From Vibrio sp. CDRSL-10 TSBA (GTDB taxonomy: Bacteria > Pseudomonadota > Gammaproteobacteria > Enterobacterales > Vibrionaceae): a stretch of 64,000 nt of DNA. A program made the translations under genes and the position numbers. Numbering within the stretch: position 1 is the first letter of the stretch; every line of letters starts with the position of its first letter. The notes under the pieces are model-generated. The model saw only the letters and a program-made list of their open reading frames with translations. It was not told where the DNA came from and did not search any database. The stretch is taken from the NCBI GenBank assembly GCA_039696685.1, contig CP155565.1, forward strand, positions 1 to 64,000, given 5' to 3'. Positions 60,657-64,000 of the stretch are shown here, piece after piece.

Positions 60657-61148
60657 TTATCGCGCCGGACAAAACCTTAAGAGGGCAGGCGAATCTCTGT
60701 AATCGAGCTGAGTTTCTTCAATCGGCAGCCAGTTTACTTTTACGCCGGCCTGAAGAAACATGTCCTGGCTGACTTGGATCTTGTCACCCCAGCGGGACAA
60801 AAAGTCCTCTGATTGTTCCGGGCAGTGCACGGCAGCTATGCCGGTCTGGATGATTTTGGCCGCACAGTTCGGGCACGGAAAGTGAGTGACATAGATTTCA
60901 CAACCGTCCAGATCCCGTTTTGCGAACAGAATTGCGTTTTCTTCTGCATGCAATGTCTTGAGATATTTCATATCTCGGTCATCGGTGTTTGCGCTGTCTG
61001 AAATACCGTGCGGGTAGCCGTTAAAGCCGACCGAAACGATGCGGTTTTGTTTCGTGATCACCGCTCCGACCTGGGTCGAAGGGTCTTTACTCCAGGAACC
61101 AACGAGTTCTGCCATTTGGTAAAAGCGTTGTGCCCATTTAGAAATCAT
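60657..61148 (-). CDS. dCMP deaminase family protein
   Basis: 163-residue zinc deaminase. Zinc/catalytic motifs LHAEENAILFAKRD (His, Glu) and HFPCPNCAAKII (two Cys), with DPSTQVGAVITKQNRIVSVG and FNGYPHGISD typical of dCMP deaminases rather than cytidine or guanine deaminases. It would make dUMP for thymidylate synthesis. Start at 61148 with GAGG upstream. Intact. Confidence 0.88.
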   Translation of the reverse strand: MISKWAQRFYQMAELVGSWSKDPSTQVGAVITKQNRIVSVGFNGYPHGISDSANTDDRDMKYLKTLHAEENAILFAKRDLDGCEIYVTHFPCPNCAAKIIQTGIAAVHCPEQSEDFLSRWGDKIQVSQDMFLQAGVKVNWLPIEETQLDYRDSPALLRFCPAR

Positions 61149-61488
61149 TGCGTGGTTTCCTCACCTGAATCGTTATTGGTCGTCACCTAGGTATTTATGT
61201 GACTAATATCCTTAATTTAACTGAATGAGTCTAGAAAAAATACGTGGTCACAAGGCCAAGATGCGTAATCGCTGGCTTCTTGTACGCTTTATGATTGATA
61301 TCATCGCATTAATAGTGAGATCCGCATCAACTTTTATTCGGGGGCTAGTTTGCTGCCGATTAGCCATTTTAGGATTGGCTTTGTGCGAGATCTCTTACAC
61401 GTTATGTGAGACTTTAGCTGTTAAGTCGTAAGGTAAGTGAGATATTGTAATTATAACGTTTTGTTTATTATGAATTAATATTTAATTG
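61149..61488. other. Upstream region of the Csr-type sRNA
   Basis: 340 bp that I read as promoter DNA. It holds a VarA/GacA-type box at 61382-61399 and an AT-rich core promoter near 61452-61482 (possible -10 TAATAT). A 68-codon frame at 61225 shows no protein-like features. Confidence 0.5.
61382..61399 (+). promoter_or_regulatory. VarA/GacA/UvrY upstream activating sequence
   Basis: TGTGCGAGATCTCTTACA differs from the consensus palindrome TGTAAG-N6-CTTACA at two positions in the left arm; the right arm is exact. It lies about 90-107 bp before the predicted sRNA start. Confidence 0.72.
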
Positions 61489-61908
61489 ATACCGATTCTC
61501 AGCCGGGATGGCCGTTTTTAGCGCTTGCTCAAATTGGCCGATATCGTAATCTCAAGTTGTCGGCAGGATGCAGACATGGAACAGGAAAGACCCAGGGACA
61601 GGTCATCTTCAGGACGAAGATTCGGTTATTCAGGATGAATGATCGGCATGGATAGCAAAGGACATAAGCTGGATGCTACGTAACCAGGATGGTTATGAAG
61701 GAAAGTTTATGGACGGCTTAAAGGACTAAAGCGTAAGTCTGTCAGGATGACAGAGTCAGGGACACCGCTAGGAAGGCGATGAAACGGAATGCGCTGAAGG
61801 ACACAGCAAACTATCAAGGAATTGATGCAGGGAGCACCTCTAGTAGCCGGATTGCTGCGAGTAAGAACTGAACCCCACCAGGCGCGAGCTTGGTGGGGTT
61901 TTCTTTTA
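61489..61908 (+). ncRNA. csrB: CsrB/C-family regulatory sRNA (CsrA sponge)
   Basis: Untranslated RNA of about 420 nt that binds many CsrA dimers and relieves CsrA repression. I count about 22 GGA motifs between 61505 and 61850, many as AGGA or CAGGATG in small hairpin loops (for example ACCAGGATGGT, GTCAGGATGAC, TTCAGGATGAA). The 3' part GCAGGGAGCACCTCTAGTAG and GCCGGATTGCTGCG matches the end of E. coli csrB closely. A strong terminator ends it and a VarA/GacA box lies upstream. Vibrios carry three such RNAs (CsrB, C, D); which one this is cannot be told. The 5' end is estimated. Confidence 0.9.
61871..61908 (+). terminator. Terminator of the Csr sRNA
   Basis: AACCCCACCA pairs perfectly with TGGTGGGGTT around a ten-base loop, followed by TTCTTTT. 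Confidence 0.92.
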
Positions 61909-61945
61909 TGGGTTGATAATAAGCTGACATTGGTGCGCTGAGTTT

Positions 61946-62080
61946 ATGGCAAGTTACATCGCACGCAATCATCGTTATCACAACGATGCAAATTGTCTTG
62001 TTGATGGCAATAGTCTGGTCGATGACAATAGCTGGGTTGATGACAATGGCTTTGTCGATGACAACAGTATTGTCAGTTAA
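61946..62080 (+). CDS. Possible 44-residue protein with VDDN repeats
   Basis: Frame starting MASYIARNHRYHNDANC, then repeats LVDGNS, LVDDNS, WVDDNG, FVDDNS, IVS and stop. The DNA repeats every 18 bp and keeps the VDDN codons while the first residue varies, which hints at coding constraint. No good ribosome binding site. It lies between the sRNA terminator and exoD. Possibly only a repeat. Confidence 0.3.
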   Translation: MASYIARNHRYHNDANCLVDGNSLVDDNSWVDDNGFVDDNSIVS

Positions 62081-62100
62081 ACAGTGTTGTCGGTTAAATA
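62001..62100. repeat. Degenerate 18-bp tandem repeat (about x5)
   Basis: Units such as CTGGTCGATGACAATAGC and TGGGTTGATGACAATGGC repeat with an 18-bp period and decay to the right into GTCAGTTAAACAGTGTT and GTCGGTTAAATAGTGT. Confidence 0.8.
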
Positions 62101-62111
62101 GTGTGGTGAGT

Positions 62112-62691
62112 GTGGAAAAAACCTCTGAGTTGTTAGTCAAGACCCTGCAACAGCATCCTGATACCTACCTTTCGATTGGAGAATTGCTGGAATCGCTCAA
62201 ACGGCGTTTCTTACGGGGCGCTGTTAATCATGTTGAGTCTGGCCGGATTAATTCCCGGCATTTCATTTTTCGCCGGATTTGCCATTTTTTTGCTCGGCCT
62301 GCAAATCATTGTTGGATTCCAGTCCCCGCGTCTGCCGAAACTGATTCAGCGTCGTCGTCTTAACCGCCATAAAACTCTGCGTTTTATCGAAGAGATGCGA
62401 CCGTGGCTGGAGCGGGTAGAGCAATACATCAAACCGCGTTGGGAACCTCTGTCCAACTCAATGGCGCGGCGCGTTGTCGGCGTGATCATTTGTCTGTTAT
62501 CTGCTGTTGCAGTGATGCCGCTGCCTTTTGTCAACTTTCCCCCTAATATTGCGATTATCTTATTTGCGCTGGGAATCATAGAGCGTGACGGTTTGTTCAT
62601 GCTGATTGGTGGCGTGCTGAGCGTCTTCGCTGTCTGGGCCGGATATCTGTTGATGCGTATAGCACTCAACTCGCTGATGTTGGTATTATAA
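62112..62691 (+). CDS. ExoD-family membrane protein (frame broken)
   Basis: About 192 residues. ExoD family (exopolysaccharide synthesis in rhizobia, role unclear elsewhere): RRSYGALLIMLSLAGLIPGI then FFAGFAIFLLGLQIIVGF, later VIICLLSAVAVMPLPFVNFP and a final membrane hairpin. The frame breaks at GTTTC 62206-62210; one base less gives LKRRSYGALL. Start uncertain among GTGs at 62103, 62106 and 62112, because no ribosome binding site stands out. Confidence 0.8.
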
Positions 62692-62723
62692 GACGTGTTA
62701 AAGCAAAAGAAGTGATAGTAACT

Positions 62724-63122
62724 ATGGAAGCACAAGTTAAGTGGGTTGAAGATTTTAAATTTATTGGTGAATCTCAGTCCGGTCATTGTGTGGTGATGGA
62801 TGGTAACGGCGGTGCGACTGCGCCAAGCCCGATGGAGATGGTGTTGATGGCTGCGGGTGGCTGCAGCTCGGTTGATGTGGTTGATGGCCTTAAATCTGCC
62901 GAGCAACAAGTACACAGCTGCATCGCAAAGTTGACTACTGAGCGTCGTGACACGGCGCCGCGTCTGTTTACCAAAGTCAATATTCACTTTGTGATCTCCG
63001 GCCAGCAACTCGATGAGTCGGTGGTTGAAAAGGTCACCGCGGATTCGCTGCAAAAATACTGCTCGGTATGTCTGATGCTGGGGGCCGGAGTGGAAATGAC
63101 CCATAGCTGGGAAATTTGCTGA
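62724..63122 (+). CDS. OsmC/YhfA-family protein
   Basis: 132 residues resembling E. coli YhfA: VKWVEDFKFIGESQSGHCVV, APSPMEMVLMAAGGCSSVDV with the first redox cysteine, and KYCSVCLMLGAGVEMTHSWE with the second. OsmC-type proteins reduce organic hydroperoxides, though YhfA-like members are poorly characterised. ATG 62724 gives the family start; GTG 62712 would add four residues. Ends at a terminator. Confidence 0.85.
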   Translation: MEAQVKWVEDFKFIGESQSGHCVVMDGNGGATAPSPMEMVLMAAGGCSSVDVVDGLKSAEQQVHSCIAKLTTERRDTAPRLFTKVNIHFVISGQQLDESVVEKVTADSLQKYCSVCLMLGAGVEMTHSWEIC

Positions 63123-63163
63123 TCGGAAGCGTGACTTAAAAACAAGCCGTGCTTAAAAATGAG

Positions 63164-63188
63164 AAACCGGGTGAAAGCCCGGTTTTTT
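63164..63188 (+). terminator. Terminator after the OsmC gene
   Basis: AAACCGGG pairs with CCCGGTTT, loop TGAAAG, with six T. Confidence 0.9.
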
Positions 63189-63252
63189 CTTTCCTCAAAT
63201 TCAGTGCTTTGACTATGCTTAGCGCACGTCTGATAAATCTATCATTACTAGT

Positions 63253-63882
63253 ATGGCAGTCAAAGGTCACATCACTGAGTGGTATGCCGCTCAGGGATAC
63301 GGTTACGTTACTCCTGAACAGGATGCCCGGCGTATCAAGTTCTACCGACAGGATGTGTCCCGCTCGGTCGACAGCCTGCGTGCCGGACGTCCGGTTCGTT
63401 TTCGCATTGTAGAGGATGCGCAGGGCAACAGCCGTGCGCTGCAGCTGGATAGCCTGCGTCCCTGCCCGTGGCTGACTCTGTTGTCAGTGTGGTTTTTAGC
63501 CGCGCTGGTCGGCGGCATTCTGTTTTGGTCCTATCCCCTGCAAGTTGGGCTGTTCTATCTTATTTTGACGAGTCTGCTTTGGCTGGTTTGTGTGCTGGAG
63601 TGGCGTGCGGAAAGGCATAACAAGCCCGTGACGGGTGATGCTGCCATGCTGTTTTTGTGCGGTATCGGTGGATGGCCGGGCGCTCTGACCGGTGCTTATC
63701 TGTTTCGGTTGCAGGCTCGCTCCTTGGTGTATAGCACGCTGTTATTCATCGTTATTGTCATTCACATCGCTCTGGTAGGCTGGAGTCTGACCCCGCAGGG
63801 AATGCAGACTCTGCAACCCATAGTCGCTTCGGTGCTGGCTCACGTGAGTTTGGTGGCCCGCGAGTTTGGCTGGGTCTTTTGA
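63253..63882 (+). CDS. Cold-shock-like domain + DUF1294 membrane protein
   Basis: 209 residues. The first 65 form a cold-shock-like OB fold (KGHITEWYAAQGYGYVTPEQ, then IKFYRQDVSR and GRPVRFRIVEDAQGNSRALQ). Three to four membrane helices follow, with the DUF1294 motif AMLFLCGIGGWPGALTGAYL. The combination is common in gamma-proteobacteria; an RNA- or ligand-sensing role at the membrane is inferred only. Intact. Confidence 0.84.
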   Translation: MAVKGHITEWYAAQGYGYVTPEQDARRIKFYRQDVSRSVDSLRAGRPVRFRIVEDAQGNSRALQLDSLRPCPWLTLLSVWFLAALVGGILFWSYPLQVGLFYLILTSLLWLVCVLEWRAERHNKPVTGDAAMLFLCGIGGWPGALTGAYLFRLQARSLVYSTLLFIVIVIHIALVGWSLTPQGMQTLQPIVASVLAHVSLVAREFGWVF

Positions 63883-63902
63883 CTGTGCTGGTTGAGTGCT
63901 GC

Positions 63903-63962
63903 CGGTATCTCTAAACAGGGGCTGGTATCTCTAAACAGGGTTGGTATATCTAAACAGGGAAA
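63903..63962. repeat. 20-bp tandem repeat (x3)
   Basis: GGTATCTCTAAACAGGGGCT, GGTATCTCTAAACAGGGTT and GGTATATCTAAACAGGG follow the DUF1294 stop. Confidence 0.85.
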
Positions 63963-64000
63963 GTTAACCCGCGAGTTTTTCTCTTTTTTCCGCACACAAT

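Noticed and set aside
61225..61431. 68-codon frame before the Csr RNA
   Set aside because: It overlaps the VarA-type box and the promoter region, has no ribosome binding site, and its composition does not look like protein.
61814..62140. Minus-strand frame over the sRNA terminator and the 18-bp repeat
   Set aside because: It runs through the terminator and is explained by the repeat period.
1295..62210. Programmed ribosomal frameshifting at GAAAC
   Set aside because: Sites occur in both coding orientations and in every codon phase, in unrelated housekeeping and accessory genes, without slippery heptamers or downstream structures.

Overview
The window reads as a chromosomal segment of a Vibrio (Vibrionaceae). 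The evidence is the heme-uptake genes hutX, hutZ and hutBCD, Vibrio-type small families (DUF3316, VF530, DUF3820), a heavy load of EAL, GGDEF, MCP and hybrid-kinase signalling genes, and a Csr-type sRNA. The species cannot be fixed from the sequence alone. No rRNA, tRNA, CRISPR array, insertion sequence or prophage was recognised.

The dominant oddity is the number of broken genes. Twenty-six of the 27 reading-frame breaks I could place fall on the pentamer GAAAC (GTTTC on the other strand), and removing one A (one T) restores a normal protein every time. Both coding orientations and all codon phases are hit. That argues for a systematic consensus error, or conceivably a DNA modification or mutational signature, rather than programmed frameshifting. 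The affected genes are annotated at full length, with the break noted. The one exception is an oxidoreductase (13653-14539) with a real-looking internal deletion between GCGGCG repeats.

Layout. 1-6310: ribose repressor rbsR, a LysR regulator divergent from purine nucleoside phosphorylase xapA, glpQ and glpT for glycerol-3-phosphate use, and a DUF3316 protein. 6631-9168: small conserved proteins around an RhlE-type RNA helicase. 9396-23535: an accessory block that looks more AT-rich than its surroundings, with a tannase-like esterase, a beta-hydroxyacid dehydrogenase, three LysR regulators (two paralogous), a VOC/quinone-oxidoreductase/SRPBCC operon, a DHA2 efflux pump, an ene-reductase, a DJ-1 protein, a YdcZ exporter, a metallo-hydrolase and a GlxA-type regulator. 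It suggests handling of aromatic or electrophilic compounds. Two copies of one promoter/operator sequence flank the pump and precede the ene-reductase. 24053-35939: core-like genes, including an EamA exporter with a divergent AraC regulator, an M14 peptidase-like enzyme, DUF808, rlmC, pyrC, a MOSC/ferredoxin-reductase/ferredoxin fusion, an acyltransferase and a secreted protein made of 20-residue repeats.

36528-41231: heme acquisition: a TetR regulator with a palindrome upstream, then hutD-hutC-hutB (ABC importer) divergent from hutX-hutZ (cytosolic heme carrier and degradation) across a likely Fur-controlled intergenic region. 41658-60359: chemoreceptor, YjeH-type exporter, Lrp regulator and LysE exporter, CSS-EAL phosphodiesterase, a giant AsmA-like DUF748 protein, a long GAPDH, a periplasmic protein plus porin divergent from a hybrid histidine kinase, and a GGDEF-EAL protein. 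60657-64000: dCMP deaminase, a csrB-family sRNA with an upstream VarA/GacA-type box and strong terminator, a short repeat ORF, ExoD, an OsmC/YhfA protein and a cold-shock/DUF1294 membrane protein.
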